Shown here piece after piece: positions 22,420 to 31,148 of a stretch of 64,000 nt of DNA. The notes beneath the pieces were generated by a model. It saw only the letters and a program-made list of their open reading frames with translations. It had not been told where the DNA came from and made no database searches. This stretch comes from Comamonadaceae bacterium (lineage in GTDB: Bacteria; Pseudomonadota; Gammaproteobacteria; Burkholderiales; Burkholderiaceae_C). Every line of letters begins with the position of its first letter. Position 1 is the stretch's first letter. Where the stretch lies: assembly GCA_947443645.1 (NCBI GenBank), contig CANEXF010000002.1:62001-126000 (forward strand), written 5' to 3'. The translations under genes were made by a program, and so were the position numbers.

Positions 22420-23007
22420 ATGGCTTTAAAATCCAAAACAAGCGACGTATCCCTTGATTCCAGCGCCAGCATGGCTGATGTGCACTGTCCGCTGGTCGAG
22501 TTTTATCAGGCCGAAGGCTACAAGCCCGAAGACAGCATTGCCCACATGATGCGCCGCATCATGTCGGTGGCGGCGCAGGGCATTGAGCACGAGCTTGAAC
22601 CCACCGGCCTGACCAATGCGCAGTGGCTTCCGCTGTTCAAGCTTTACATGGGCATGGCTTCGACGGTGGCCGAGCTGGCGCGCGAATGCGATCTGGACGC
22701 TGGCTCCATGACGCGCCTGCTCGACCGCCTGGAGGCCAAACAGCTGTGCCGGCGCGTTCGCTCTTCGGACGACAGGCGGGTGGTCAATCTTGAACTGACC
22801 GATGCCGGCCGCGATGCCGCCAGCAAGATCCCCGAAATTGTCTGCCGTGTCCAGAACCAGCATTTGAGTGGTTTCTCGCTGCAAGAGTGGCAAACCCTGC
22901 AAGGCTATTTGCGCCGCATCCTGGACACCGCGCTGACGCTGCAAGGCTCGCCGGACAAGGCCAGCGATAAAACGCCAGCTCCGACGCCAGATAAAGCGCC
23001 CGAATAA
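22420..23007 (+). CDS. MarR family transcriptional regulator
   Basis: Dimeric winged-helix repressor of 195 residues that probably controls the efflux genes behind it and its own promoter. The core contains AQWLPLFKLYMG, the recognition-helix region TVAELARECDLDAGSMTRLLDRLEAK and the wing RRVRSSDDRRVVNLELTDAGR, all typical of MarR/EmrR. The N-terminal 45 residues and the C-terminal Pro/Lys tail (DKASDKTPAPTPDKAPE) are extensions outside the family core. A strong promoter with an inverted repeat directly precedes it. The effector is likely a hydrophobic or phenolic compound, as in relatives; that is inference. Confidence 0.92.
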   Translation: MALKSKTSDVSLDSSASMADVHCPLVEFYQAEGYKPEDSIAHMMRRIMSVAAQGIEHELEPTGLTNAQWLPLFKLYMGMASTVAELARECDLDAGSMTRLLDRLEAKQLCRRVRSSDDRRVVNLELTDAGRDAASKIPEIVCRVQNQHLSGFSLQEWQTLQGYLRRILDTALTLQGSPDKASDKTPAPTPDKAPE

Positions 23008-23044
23008 TCCCTCCGAATTTCGTCAAATCCATCGTCTATTGAAC

Positions 23045-24595
23045 ATGAAAAACAAGCTTAACTCCGATCTTCTGGACGCAACCGGACCCGCCGCCCTGAC
23101 GGCGTGTGACGACGCGCAGCCCGCGCTGCCGCTGTGGCATGCCTCGTTTCGCATGGCTGTTGTTGCCGCCGCCGGCCTGGTCGCCGCAGGGCTGATGGCT
23201 ACCGGCATCAGCGGCTGCGCCGATATGTCGGGCATCACGCCCAAGTCCAGCCTGCGCGACGCGTCCTCACTGGGGCTGCCTGCGGCGGCTTCCAGTGCCG
23301 CCTTGCCCAGCCAGTGGTGGCGCGACTTCGGCGACGAACAGCTGAACCGGCTGGTCGACCAGGCGCTTGCGACCAACCCCAGCCTGAAGCTCGCGCAGGC
23401 GCGCCTGACCCGTGCACAAGCCGTGAGCGAAGCAGCGGATGCCGCCACCTTGCCGCAAGTCAATGGCCAGCTCGAAGCCTCGCGCCAGCTTTACACCACC
23501 AACGGCCTGGTACCGCCGCCGTTGGCGGGCACCGTACGCGAGACTGGCACCGCCCAGCTCAGCGCCAGTTGGGAGCTTGATTTCTTTGGCAAGAACCGCG
23601 CTGCGCTGGATGCGGCCCTGGGTAGCGTGAAAGCAGCCGAGGCCGATGCCCAGGCCGCCCGCGTGTTGCTGGCCAGCAATGTCGCGCGCAGCTACTTTCA
23701 GCTGATTCGCCTGAACGAGCAGGCTCTGGTGGCCAGCCGCACGCTGTCTCAGCGCCAGGAAAGCCTCAAGCTGGTGCAGGACCGCGTGAACGCGGGCCTG
23801 GACACCCGGCTCGAACTGCGCCAAAGCGAAGGCGGTTTGCCGGAGGCGCGCCTGCAGCTCGAGTCCTTGCACGAGCAAATGGCGCTCACGCGCAATGCCC
23901 TTGGCGCTCTGGTTGGCCAGTCAAATTTGATGCTGGAGCCCACTCTGCCAGCGCAGGCAGCTATTAAAAGTGTAGCAGTTGGCACCGTTATTCCGGCTGA
24001 CTTACTGGGCCGCCGGGCAGACATCGCGGCAGCGCGCTGGCGTGTTGAGGCCTCCAGCCAGGACGTGCGTAACGCCAAGACCCAGTTTTACCCCAACATC
24101 AACCTGGTCGGATTTGCGGGTTTTTCCAGCATAGGCCTGAGCCGAGTGTTTGATTCTGGCAGCCAGCAATGGGGCGTTGGGCCGGCCTTGCGCCTGCCGA
24201 TTTTTGACGCCGGTCGTTTGCGCGCCAACCTGCGCGGCAAGACGGCCGATCTGGATGCAGCGGTTGAAAGCTATAACGCCGCCGTGCTGGACGCGGTCCG
24301 CGATGTGGCCGACCAGGTCGCGTCCCTGCAGGCGATCACCCGCCAGCAGACCGAGCAGCGTGCGGCCCAGGGCTTTGCTGAAGGCGCTTACGAGATCGCG
24401 CTGCAGCGCTACAAGGCCGGCCTGGGCAACTATCTGAATGTGCTCACGGCAGAAACCAGTGTGCTGGCCCAGCGCCGGACCGCCGTGGATCTGAGCGCCC
24501 GTGCGCTGGACACGCAGGTGGCGCTGATTCGCGCCCTGGGCGGTGGTTATGCCGCAGCGCCCGGCGCAACCGCTGCCGTGGCGGCCGCCCACTGA
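23045..24595 (+). CDS. Outer membrane efflux factor, NodT/OprM family lipoprotein
   Basis: Trimeric TolC-like channel that carries substrates across the outer membrane for the EmrAB pump encoded next. The 516-residue protein has two repeats of the outer membrane efflux domain, beginning PSQWWRDFGDEQLNRLVDQAL and with the conserved LDFFGKNRAAL-like segment SWELDFFGKNR. A lipobox (GISGC) marks a lipid anchor at about Cys58. The signal helix is preceded by about 36 residues that would be odd for a lipoprotein; an alternative ATG at 23153 would give a short signal. A dispersed 26-nt core lies at 23951-23976. Confidence 0.88.
   Translation: MKNKLNSDLLDATGPAALTACDDAQPALPLWHASFRMAVVAAAGLVAAGLMATGISGCADMSGITPKSSLRDASSLGLPAAASSAALPSQWWRDFGDEQLNRLVDQALATNPSLKLAQARLTRAQAVSEAADAATLPQVNGQLEASRQLYTTNGLVPPPLAGTVRETGTAQLSASWELDFFGKNRAALDAALGSVKAAEADAQAARVLLASNVARSYFQLIRLNEQALVASRTLSQRQESLKLVQDRVNAGLDTRLELRQSEGGLPEARLQLESLHEQMALTRNALGALVGQSNLMLEPTLPAQAAIKSVAVGTVIPADLLGRRADIAAARWRVEASSQDVRNAKTQFYPNINLVGFAGFSSIGLSRVFDSGSQQWGVGPALRLPIFDAGRLRANLRGKTADLDAAVESYNAAVLDAVRDVADQVASLQAITRQQTEQRAAQGFAEGAYEIALQRYKAGLGNYLNVLTAETSVLAQRRTAVDLSARALDTQVALIRALGGGYAAAPGATAAVAAAH
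23951..23976 (+). repeat. 26-nt dispersed core, copy in NodT-type factor
   Basis: GCGCAGGCAGCTATTAAA..GTAGC, starting exactly on codon 303 and read as Ala-Gln-Ala-Ala-Ile-Lys-Ser-Val-Ala. It lies between the two efflux repeats, just before VIPADLLGRRADI. Confidence 0.8.
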
Positions 24596-24652
24596 CCGCA
24601 ACGCCTAGCCTTTGACCCGCTCTTTTTTGACATCTCCATTTTTGGCAACACC

Positions 24653-25957
24653 ATGAACGCTCCTGAATCCTCCTCCCCCACTGTTTCAACCGCTTCGGCA
24701 CAGCCGCCTGCGGGCAACTCCAAGCGCAAAAATGCGCTGACCTTGCTGGCTGGCGTGGTCGTGCTGGCCGGGCTGGGCTGGGCCAGCTATGAATACCTGG
24801 TCGCCAGCCATTACGAGTCGACGGACAACGCCTATGTGCAAGGCAATGTGATCCAGATCACGCCGCAAATTGGCGGCACCGTGATGGCCATCATGGCCGA
24901 CGACACCGACTTTGTGAAAGCCGGCCAGGCGCTGGTACAGCTGGACCCTGCCGATGCGAAAGTTGCTCTCGAGCAGGCCGAAGCGGCGCTGGCCCAGGCC
25001 GTGCGTCAGGTGCGTACGCTGTACGCCAACAACGGCTCGCTGTCAGCTCAGATCGCGCTGCGCGATGCGGATGTTGCCAAGGCGCAGAGCGAGATAGCCC
25101 GCGCGAGCGATGACCTGGACCGCCGTCAGTCGCTGACGGGCAATGGCGCCGTGTCCAAGGAAGAGTTGGGCCACGCGCAAACGCAACTGGCCAATGCCAA
25201 AAGTGCTTTGGCTGCGGCACAAGCCGGCGTGGTTGCCGCGCGCGAACAACTCAGCAGCAACGAGTCTCTGACCGATGGCACCAGCGTCGAGCAGCACCCC
25301 AGCGTAATGATGGCTGCGGCCAAGGTGCGCGAAGCCTTTTTGGCGACCCAGCGCGCCAGTCTGACCGCGCCGGTGGACGGCTACGTTGCCAAGCGCACCG
25401 TGCAGCTCGGCCAGCGCGTGGCTGCCGGCACGCCCATGATGGCCATCGTGCCGCTCAAGCAGGTCTGGGTTGATGCCAACTTCAAGGAAGTGCAGTTGCG
25501 CAACATCAGAATTGGCCAGCCGGTGGCGCTGGTGGCCGATCTGTACGGCAAAAAAGTCAGCTACACCGGCACGGTCGCGGGTCTGGGTGTCGGCACGGGT
25601 GCGGCGTTTTCGCTGTTGCCCGCGCAAAATGCCACCGGCAACTGGATCAAGGTGGTGCAGCGTGTGCCGGTGCGCATTGTGCTGGATGCCAGCCAGCTCG
25701 AAGCCAACCCGCTGCGCGTCGGCCTGTCCATGGACGCCGAGATTGATGTCAGCAAAAAGGACGGTAAAGCGCTGGCCGACGCACCACGTGCAGCGGCACT
25801 GATGCAGGCATATGGCGCAGCGGGCGACGCGGCCGAGCAGGATGTGCGGCGCGTGATTGCCGCCAATATCGGCAAGCCGGGCAAGCCGGGCAAGACATCC
25901 AAGGCGCACAAGGCCGGTCATGTTGAAAAGACCGGCGTAGCTGCGACGGCTTCTTAG
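24653..25957 (+). CDS. emrA: EmrA/HlyD family membrane fusion protein
   Basis: Periplasmic adaptor of 434 residues linking the EmrB pump to the outer membrane channel. One N-terminal membrane anchor (about 23-43) is followed by a biotinyl-lipoyl half-motif (DNAYVQGNVIQITPQIGGTV), a long alpha-hairpin coiled coil (about 100-215) and the second half (LTAPVDGYVAKRTVQLGQRV). The C-terminal 50 residues contain a Gly-Lys-Pro-Gly repeat and are positively charged, which is unusual for the family. A strong terminator-like hairpin follows the stop codon before emrB. Confidence 0.92.
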   Translation: MNAPESSSPTVSTASAQPPAGNSKRKNALTLLAGVVVLAGLGWASYEYLVASHYESTDNAYVQGNVIQITPQIGGTVMAIMADDTDFVKAGQALVQLDPADAKVALEQAEAALAQAVRQVRTLYANNGSLSAQIALRDADVAKAQSEIARASDDLDRRQSLTGNGAVSKEELGHAQTQLANAKSALAAAQAGVVAAREQLSSNESLTDGTSVEQHPSVMMAAAKVREAFLATQRASLTAPVDGYVAKRTVQLGQRVAAGTPMMAIVPLKQVWVDANFKEVQLRNIRIGQPVALVADLYGKKVSYTGTVAGLGVGTGAAFSLLPAQNATGNWIKVVQRVPVRIVLDASQLEANPLRVGLSMDAEIDVSKKDGKALADAPRAAALMQAYGAAGDAAEQDVRRVIAANIGKPGKPGKTSKAHKAGHVEKTGVAATAS

Positions 25958-25972
25958 TCATCACCCAGCCAG

Positions 25973-25998
25973 ACGGCCAGATTGTTCTGGCCGTTTTT
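25973..25998 (+). terminator. Intrinsic terminator between emrA and emrB
   Basis: ACGGCCAGA (25973-25981) pairs perfectly with TCTGGCCGT (25986-25994) over a TTGT loop and is followed by a T-run. This is a textbook rho-independent terminator, yet it lies inside the efflux operon, so it may lower emrB expression relative to emrA. Confidence 0.8.
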
Positions 25999-26058
25999 AA
26001 AGATTTGTTTCCCGACTCACTCTTCGAATTTTTTTCGAACCATTCTTCGTAGGCGCCC

Positions 26059-27642
26059 ATGGCATCCGCATCCACATCCGCACCTGCTGACCACATTCCA
26101 TTGCCGCCGTTGTCCGGTTCGGCCCGGCTTTGGGGCACGCTGGCACTGTCGGCCGCCACCTTCATGAACGTGCTGGACAGCTCGATTGCCAACGTGTCCT
26201 TGCCGGCGATTGCCGGCGACCTGGGCGTGAGCCCGAATCAGGGCACCTGGGTCATCACCAGCTTTGGCGTGGCCAACGCGATTGCCGTGCCGCTGACGGG
26301 CTGGCTGTCGCAGCGCTTTGGCCAGGTGCGTCTGTTCACGGCCAGCATCATCTTGTTTGTCATCACCTCATGGTTGTGCGGCCTGGCGCCCAACATGACG
26401 ACCTTGATTTTCTTTCGCGTGCTTCAGGGTCTGGTCGCCGGGCCCATGATTCCCTTGTCGCAATCCTTGCTGCTGTCGAGCTATCCCAAGGCGCTGGCGG
26501 GGCTGGCGATGGCGCTGTGGTCCATGACCACGCTGGTCGCGCCCGTCATGGGGCCGCTGCTGGGCGGCTGGATCACCGACAACATCTCCTGGCCGTGGAT
26601 TTTCTACATCAATATTCCGGTCGGCTTTGGCGCCGCTTTCATCACCTGGAGTATTTTCAGAAAGCGCGAAACCCGCACGCAAAAACTGCCGATTGACTCG
26701 ATCGGCCTGGCGCTGCTGGTGATCTGGGTAGGCGCGCTGCAGATCATGCTCGACAAGGGCCACGAGCTGGACTGGTTTCACTCGGGCGAAGTCATCGCGC
26801 TGGGCATTGTGGCGCTGGTCGGTCTGATCGCCTTTGTGATCTGGGAGCTGACCGATGCGCACCCCGTGGTTGATTTGTCGCTGTTCAAACGGCGCAACTT
26901 CTGGGTCGGCGCCACGGCGCTGTCCATTGGTTATGGCCTGTTTTTCGGCAATGTCGTGCTGCTGCCGCTGTGGCTGCAGCAGTTCATGGGCTACACCTCC
27001 ACGCAGGCCGGCCAGGTCATGGCGCCGGTCGGACTGCTGGCGCTGCTGCTGTCGCCGCTGATTGGCAAAAACATGGCCAAGTTCGACCCCCGAAAATTCG
27101 CTGCATTCGCATTTGGGATCTTTGCGCTGGTGCTCTGGATGCGTTCGAACTTCAACACCCAGGCTGACTTCAACACCATCCTGATTCCGACCATCATCCA
27201 GGGTGTGGCGATGGCTTTCTTCTTCATTCCTCTGCTGACACTGACGCTGTCGGGCATTTCGCCGGACCGTATTCCGGCGGCCTCGGGCCTGTCAAACTTT
27301 GTGCGCATCGTCGCCGGGTCTTTTGGCACGTCGATTGCCACCACCGTCTGGCAAGACCGCGCCGCCATGCACCACGCGCACCTGAGTGAAGCCGTCAACA
27401 CCGGCAGTGTGGCTGCCAACAGCACGCTTTCCGGTCTGGCCAGTGCCGGACTTACACCCGACCAGGCGCTCGCCACTGTCAACCGGCTGCTTGACCAGCA
27501 AGCCTATATGCTGGCGGTGTCGGATGTTTTTTACATCTCGGCCCTGGTGTTTTTGGCGCTGATTCCGCTGGTATTTTTGGCCAAAAACATCAAGTCCAAG
27601 GCGGGTGCTGGTGCGGCCGATGCAGCGGCCGGTGCCCATTAA
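26059..27642 (+). CDS. emrB: EmrB/QacA family multidrug transporter (MFS, DHA2)
   Basis: Proton-driven inner membrane pump of 527 residues with 14 predicted helices. It has the DHA2 motifs LDSSIANVSLPAIAGDLG (motif D1) in helix 1, WLSQRFGQVRLF (motif A) and the antiporter motif C region GPLLGGWITDNISWPWIFYIN. With EmrA and the NodT-type channel it forms a tripartite exporter for hydrophobic toxic compounds. The ATG at 26059 was chosen; it follows the intergenic terminator by 60 bases. Ends 18 bases before the tail of the convergent binding-protein gene. Confidence 0.94.
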   Translation: MASASTSAPADHIPLPPLSGSARLWGTLALSAATFMNVLDSSIANVSLPAIAGDLGVSPNQGTWVITSFGVANAIAVPLTGWLSQRFGQVRLFTASIILFVITSWLCGLAPNMTTLIFFRVLQGLVAGPMIPLSQSLLLSSYPKALAGLAMALWSMTTLVAPVMGPLLGGWITDNISWPWIFYINIPVGFGAAFITWSIFRKRETRTQKLPIDSIGLALLVIWVGALQIMLDKGHELDWFHSGEVIALGIVALVGLIAFVIWELTDAHPVVDLSLFKRRNFWVGATALSIGYGLFFGNVVLLPLWLQQFMGYTSTQAGQVMAPVGLLALLLSPLIGKNMAKFDPRKFAAFAFGIFALVLWMRSNFNTQADFNTILIPTIIQGVAMAFFFIPLLTLTLSGISPDRIPAASGLSNFVRIVAGSFGTSIATTVWQDRAAMHHAHLSEAVNTGSVAANSTLSGLASAGLTPDQALATVNRLLDQQAYMLAVSDVFYISALVFLALIPLVFLAKNIKSKAGAGAADAAAGAH

Positions 27643-27660
27643 CCGTTTGGTAGCGATAGC

Positions 27661-28797
27661 TCAGTAAAGCAGCTTACCTTCGCTGCTTACCACCGCAATA
27701 TCGACAAATTTGCTGCCGATATTGCTTTTCGTGAAATCAACCCTGAAGCCGCCAAAGTCCAGCTCGCCCATGGTCTTGAGTGATTGCGCCAGCAATGCGG
27801 GCGTGACTTCTTTTGACTTGATGCGCTTCAAAGCCTCAACCAGGGTCCGGGCGCAGAGATAGCCTTCAAGCTGGAAAGGGGTGTAGTGGCTCACCTCTGG
27901 AAATGCCGCTTTCATGGTCGCGTGGAAGTCCCGCATCAGTGGCAAGGTGTTGTTGTTGGGGTTTGGGTAGGTTTGTGAAATACCGACGCCGCGCGCGCCT
28001 TCGAGGCCCGCCACCTTGATCAGCAGTCCTGGCTGCACATACGACAGCATAAACAGCGGTTGGCTGACGCCCGACTTGCGCAGCGCGGCCACGGCATCTA
28101 CGGAAAAGCGCGGCGGGCCAACGATCAGCACACCTTGCGGATTTAGCGCCGCGAGCTTGACGCTGGCCGCTGTGATCGATGGCGCGTCGGACGCTGACGT
28201 CATGCCTTTGAGTTGCAGCCCGCCGACGCGGGTGGCTTCGTCCTGGGCGACCTGCACGCCCGAAAGACCCATCTCCTGATCGTTGTTAAGCACCGCGAGC
28301 CGGCTGATACCAATGGCCTTGGCATTGCTGACCAGCTTTTCAATTTGCTGCTTGTCACCAGCGCGTATGTGAAAGAACCTGGGGTGACCCGGGTTGCGCA
28401 GGCTTTCCGCGCCAGGAATGGCGTTCATTACTACCACGTCGGACTTGTCCAGCAGTTTGTCGCTGAGCATGCGCTTGACGGAGGTGGAACCGATGGGTGT
28501 GATCATGACAAGCGGCGACTTGGCCATGGCCTTGCCAAACTGCTCCACAAATTTGTCGCCGTTGTACTCGTCATCCATTTTGAAGAGCGACATCTTGCGC
28601 GGCAGCACGCCTGACTTGTTGATCTGCGCAAGATAGGCGTTCGCGCCCTGGTTGATCTCCAGCGCTTCAGGCGTTGGGAGATTGGTGAATGGCGACAGCT
28701 GACCAAAAACAAACTCGCTGTTGGTTTGCGCGTGTGCCGCCGCGCAAAGCAGCATCAGTGTTGTGGCGAGCCACTTTTTAACCGAGACATGAAACAT
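27661..28797 (-). CDS. Periplasmic amino-acid-type substrate-binding protein (LivJ-like, orphan)
   Basis: Type I periplasmic binding fold of 378 residues. An N-terminal signal peptide (VKKWLATTLMLLCAAAHAQ) precedes FVFGQLSPFTNLPTPEALEINQGANAYLAQIN, the usual start of branched-chain amino acid or urea-type binding proteins. Later, GAESLRNPGHPRFFHIRAGDKQQ and RVGGLQLKG fit the same family. The ATG at 28797 has an AAAGGA ribosome site; a longer frame to 28977 is open but not supported. No permease or ATPase genes of this transporter class are nearby, so it may serve a distant transporter or act as a sensor. Confidence 0.85.
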   Translation of the reverse strand: MFHVSVKKWLATTLMLLCAAAHAQTNSEFVFGQLSPFTNLPTPEALEINQGANAYLAQINKSGVLPRKMSLFKMDDEYNGDKFVEQFGKAMAKSPLVMITPIGSTSVKRMLSDKLLDKSDVVVMNAIPGAESLRNPGHPRFFHIRAGDKQQIEKLVSNAKAIGISRLAVLNNDQEMGLSGVQVAQDEATRVGGLQLKGMTSASDAPSITAASVKLAALNPQGVLIVGPPRFSVDAVAALRKSGVSQPLFMLSYVQPGLLIKVAGLEGARGVGISQTYPNPNNNTLPLMRDFHATMKAAFPEVSHYTPFQLEGYLCARTLVEALKRIKSKEVTPALLAQSLKTMGELDFGGFRVDFTKSNIGSKFVDIAVVSSEGKLLY

Positions 28798-29178
28798 ACG
28801 GATTTTCCTTTTACCGGGGCGAGGGTAATGATTTCGGAGATGATTCGAAGCCTGTGTGCCGTCCACCGAACTGGCATAGCCAGCCGATCCTGCCCGTTGG
28901 CATCTCCATTGTGGCGATGTTGTGTGCAAATGTATCGACGCGCTTAACAATGTTGCCGCAGCTGTGACATAAGTCATTTTTTTTAGCTGGAAGAACGGTT
29001 TTCGCAGCTCATGGCGATGTGTTCCTGGGCTGCTCGCCTTTGGAAAACTGGAGCGTTATCTGGGGTTTTTGGCTGCTCTTTGGATCCGTGCACTTGCCTG
29101 CATAAACTGGCGCGCGGGAACAAGCGTGTTCCTCTGTGGTCTTTGAACAGTCCTGGTTTTCTTTTTCAAGGAGGCTTT
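28798..29178. other. Divergent intergenic region, 381 bases, no gene seen
   Basis: Lies between the start of the binding-protein gene (minus) and the SnoaL-like gene (plus), so both promoters are expected here. I see no convincing -35/-10 pair, operator palindrome or small ORF with a ribosome site, apart from AAGGAGGCTTT directly before 29179. Confidence 0.6.
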
Positions 29179-29550
29179 ATGACGACACAAGAAGTGGCTG
29201 ACAAGCTGGTCGACTTTTGTCGGCGGGGAAAGAGCGAAGACGCGCTGGACACGCTGTATGCGCAAGACGCGGTCAGCGTGGAAGCGATGGCCATGCCGGG
29301 CGCGCAGCAGGAGGTCAGGGGGCTTGAGGCCATCCGGGCGAAAAGCCAGTGGTGGCAGAGCAACCATGAAATTCACTCCGCATCGGTGACCGGCCCATGG
29401 CCTCACGGCAACCGCTTCGTTGTGGGTTTTCAGATAGACGTCACCAACAAGCCATCGGGCCGAAGGATGCATATGGACGAAGTTGGGCTCTACACCGTGG
29501 AGCAGGGGAAAATAATACGCGAGGAGTTTTTCTACCCGACCGGCGCCTAG
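29179..29550 (+). CDS. SnoaL-like/NTF2-fold domain protein
   Basis: A 123-residue cytoplasmic protein of the NTF2-like cone fold. It has the typical start ADKLVDFCRRGKSEDALDTLYAQDAV, the central RGLEAIRAKSQWW and the end YTVEQGKIIREEFFYP. Such proteins range from small-molecule isomerases and hydrolases to non-enzymatic binders; no catalytic set can be assigned here. A very good ribosome site (AAGGAGG) precedes the ATG. Stands alone; the next gene is convergent. Confidence 0.8.
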   Translation: MTTQEVADKLVDFCRRGKSEDALDTLYAQDAVSVEAMAMPGAQQEVRGLEAIRAKSQWWQSNHEIHSASVTGPWPHGNRFVVGFQIDVTNKPSGRRMHMDEVGLYTVEQGKIIREEFFYPTGA

Positions 29551-29576
29551 TATCCGGGCAGCGGCAAATGCAGGCC

Positions 29577-30686
29577 CTACATGCGCAGGGGCGCGGCGTA
29601 GCCTGTCATTTCGAGGTAACCGCTGCCGACTTTTTTGCCATTGCTGTCAATCAGCTCGCTCAGGCCTTCCCAGTAGATCGCGCCTGTCGATTGTCGGCTG
29701 TCGAGTTCCTGGTTGTCGATCACGGCCCTGACGGTATAAAAATCTGCTGGCGTTCTGACCAGCCACTCGACCGGATAGCTGGTTTGCGTGAGCGGGCTGG
29801 TCCAGCTTCGCAGCGGCTTGAAGCTCACCTCGCCGCGGCTGAAGGTGTAGAGCTCGTTTTTCGCAGACCTGAACGAGCCGCCGTCCCATAGGGCGGCGCC
29901 GTCCTTGCTGCGCAACCTGAAGGCCGTCAAGGCGCTGCCGTCGTCGAGATTCATCCCAATCCAGTCCCAGCCGGTGGCAGCGGGATCGAGCAGCTCCTGG
30001 CTCCACTCATGGTCCAGCCAGGCCTTGCCCGTCACCGCAAAAGTTTCTGCTTTTACGCGCAGGCTACCGGTGGCGGCCAGCTGCGGCTGGCTGTAGTAAT
30101 AGCTGGCCTGCAGGGCGTTCGGGCCTTTGCGCGACAAGCCTTGCCGGCCCTGCAGCAACACGGTCTGGGTTTCGCTAAATTGCAGATTGATGGCAAAGTC
30201 GGCCGCGCTCAGGCTGGCCTTGTAACGCCCGCCCTGGCTTGTCAGTGACCAGTCGCGCAGCTTGATCTGCGTGTCGTCTTCGCTGGCTGAGGCCACGGCA
30301 AAACCGTCTCGCGCAATGCGTTGGTCGTGCCAGAGTTTTCTGCCCGCCACATCGGTGATGGCCGCATGCGCGAACAGCAGCTGTTTTGCGGCGAACTTTG
30401 AGCTCATGCCCTGTGTGGGCAGAACGCGCGAGCGAAAAAATGTGAGCTGAAAACCAAAGCTGCGTGTACCCGATGTGGCCTGGCCGGTGATGTACCACCA
30501 TTCAGTGGCAAAGTCCGGGTGCGAGCCGCGGTCGCGTGGGAACACCAATGTCTTTGCGGGCAGCGCCTGGGCCGTGCTGGCAAGACCTGCAATACCGCTC
30601 AGACCAGACAAACCAAACTGCAGCAGCTGACGCCGCGCCAGGACGGGCGAAGCGCTTGTCTGGTGGGTTGTCTTGGAACGGGTCAT
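29577..30686 (-). CDS. AttH/CrtC-like lipocalin-domain secreted protein
   Basis: A 369-residue protein with a Tat-type signal (RRQLLQFGLSGLSGIAGLAS). The mature part starts FPRDRGSHPDFATEWWYITG, the hallmark of the AttH/hydroxyneurosporene synthase-like family with two lipocalin-like halves. Further family parts are DHEWSQELLDPAATGWDWIGMNLDDGS. Homologues often sit in an operon with a LolCDE-type ATPase and FtsX permease. Here the permease is upstream on the same strand and the matching ATPase is 8 kb away (41974). The role is likely in the cell envelope. Carotenoid hydratase activity should not be assumed, since no carotenoid genes are near. Confidence 0.88.
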   Translation of the reverse strand: MTRSKTTHQTSASPVLARRQLLQFGLSGLSGIAGLASTAQALPAKTLVFPRDRGSHPDFATEWWYITGQATSGTRSFGFQLTFFRSRVLPTQGMSSKFAAKQLLFAHAAITDVAGRKLWHDQRIARDGFAVASASEDDTQIKLRDWSLTSQGGRYKASLSAADFAINLQFSETQTVLLQGRQGLSRKGPNALQASYYYSQPQLAATGSLRVKAETFAVTGKAWLDHEWSQELLDPAATGWDWIGMNLDDGSALTAFRLRSKDGAALWDGGSFRSAKNELYTFSRGEVSFKPLRSWTSPLTQTSYPVEWLVRTPADFYTVRAVIDNQELDSRQSTGAIYWEGLSELIDSNGKKVGSGYLEMTGYAAPLRM

Positions 30687-30752
30687 GGCGCTGATTCTCG
30701 CAGCAAGCTTGCCGCGATAGCCCGGGCCGGGCTTTAGACCTGTGTGCGCGGT

Positions 30753-30968
30753 TTATCTGTTTTGTTGCCAGGGCGTGGTCTGAAACACAATTTCGCCACT
30801 GGGAATATGCACGACCTGCACCTGCTGGCGCGTGGGGTCGGCAACGCTTTTGACGGCGACCGCGACTGCGAGAGAGCGGTCTGCATAAAGTTGCTTGAAA
30901 TGGTCTGACGGCAAAAGACTGCCGACCAGTGGACCAAGGCTTTCAATGCGATATTCAGCGGATGTCAT
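30753..30968 (-). CDS. Small conserved-looking hypothetical protein
   Basis: A 71-residue soluble protein beginning MTSAEYRIESLGPLVGSLLP with a later HIPSGEIVFQTTPWQ. I do not recognise the family. It has a GAGG ribosome site close before its ATG, normal codon use, and sits between the FtsX permease and the lipocalin gene on the same strand, so it is probably translated. The motif SGEIVFxTTP suggests a small beta-rich fold. No signal peptide or membrane segment. Confidence 0.6.
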   Translation of the reverse strand: MTSAEYRIESLGPLVGSLLPSDHFKQLYADRSLAVAVAVKSVADPTRQQVQVVHIPSGEIVFQTTPWQQNR

Positions 30969-31148
30969 GATGAGCCTCTCGTCGGAATGATGCGTTCATG
31001 GTAGACGGCGGTTGTACTGCCCTGATGACAATGACAAGACAAAAACGTTACGGACGTAAGCAAAAGAAAGCGCATATCGCACGGGATGTGCAGATAGCGT
31101 GCATACGGCCGGCCGTGGTTGGCCGACCGCGCTACAAGGCGGCAAGCG

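Noticed and set aside
29577-30686. Carotenoid 1,2-hydratase activity for the lipocalin-like protein
   Set aside because: Similarity is to the wider AttH family; no carotenoid or photosynthesis genes are in the window, and the neighbours are ABC export genes.
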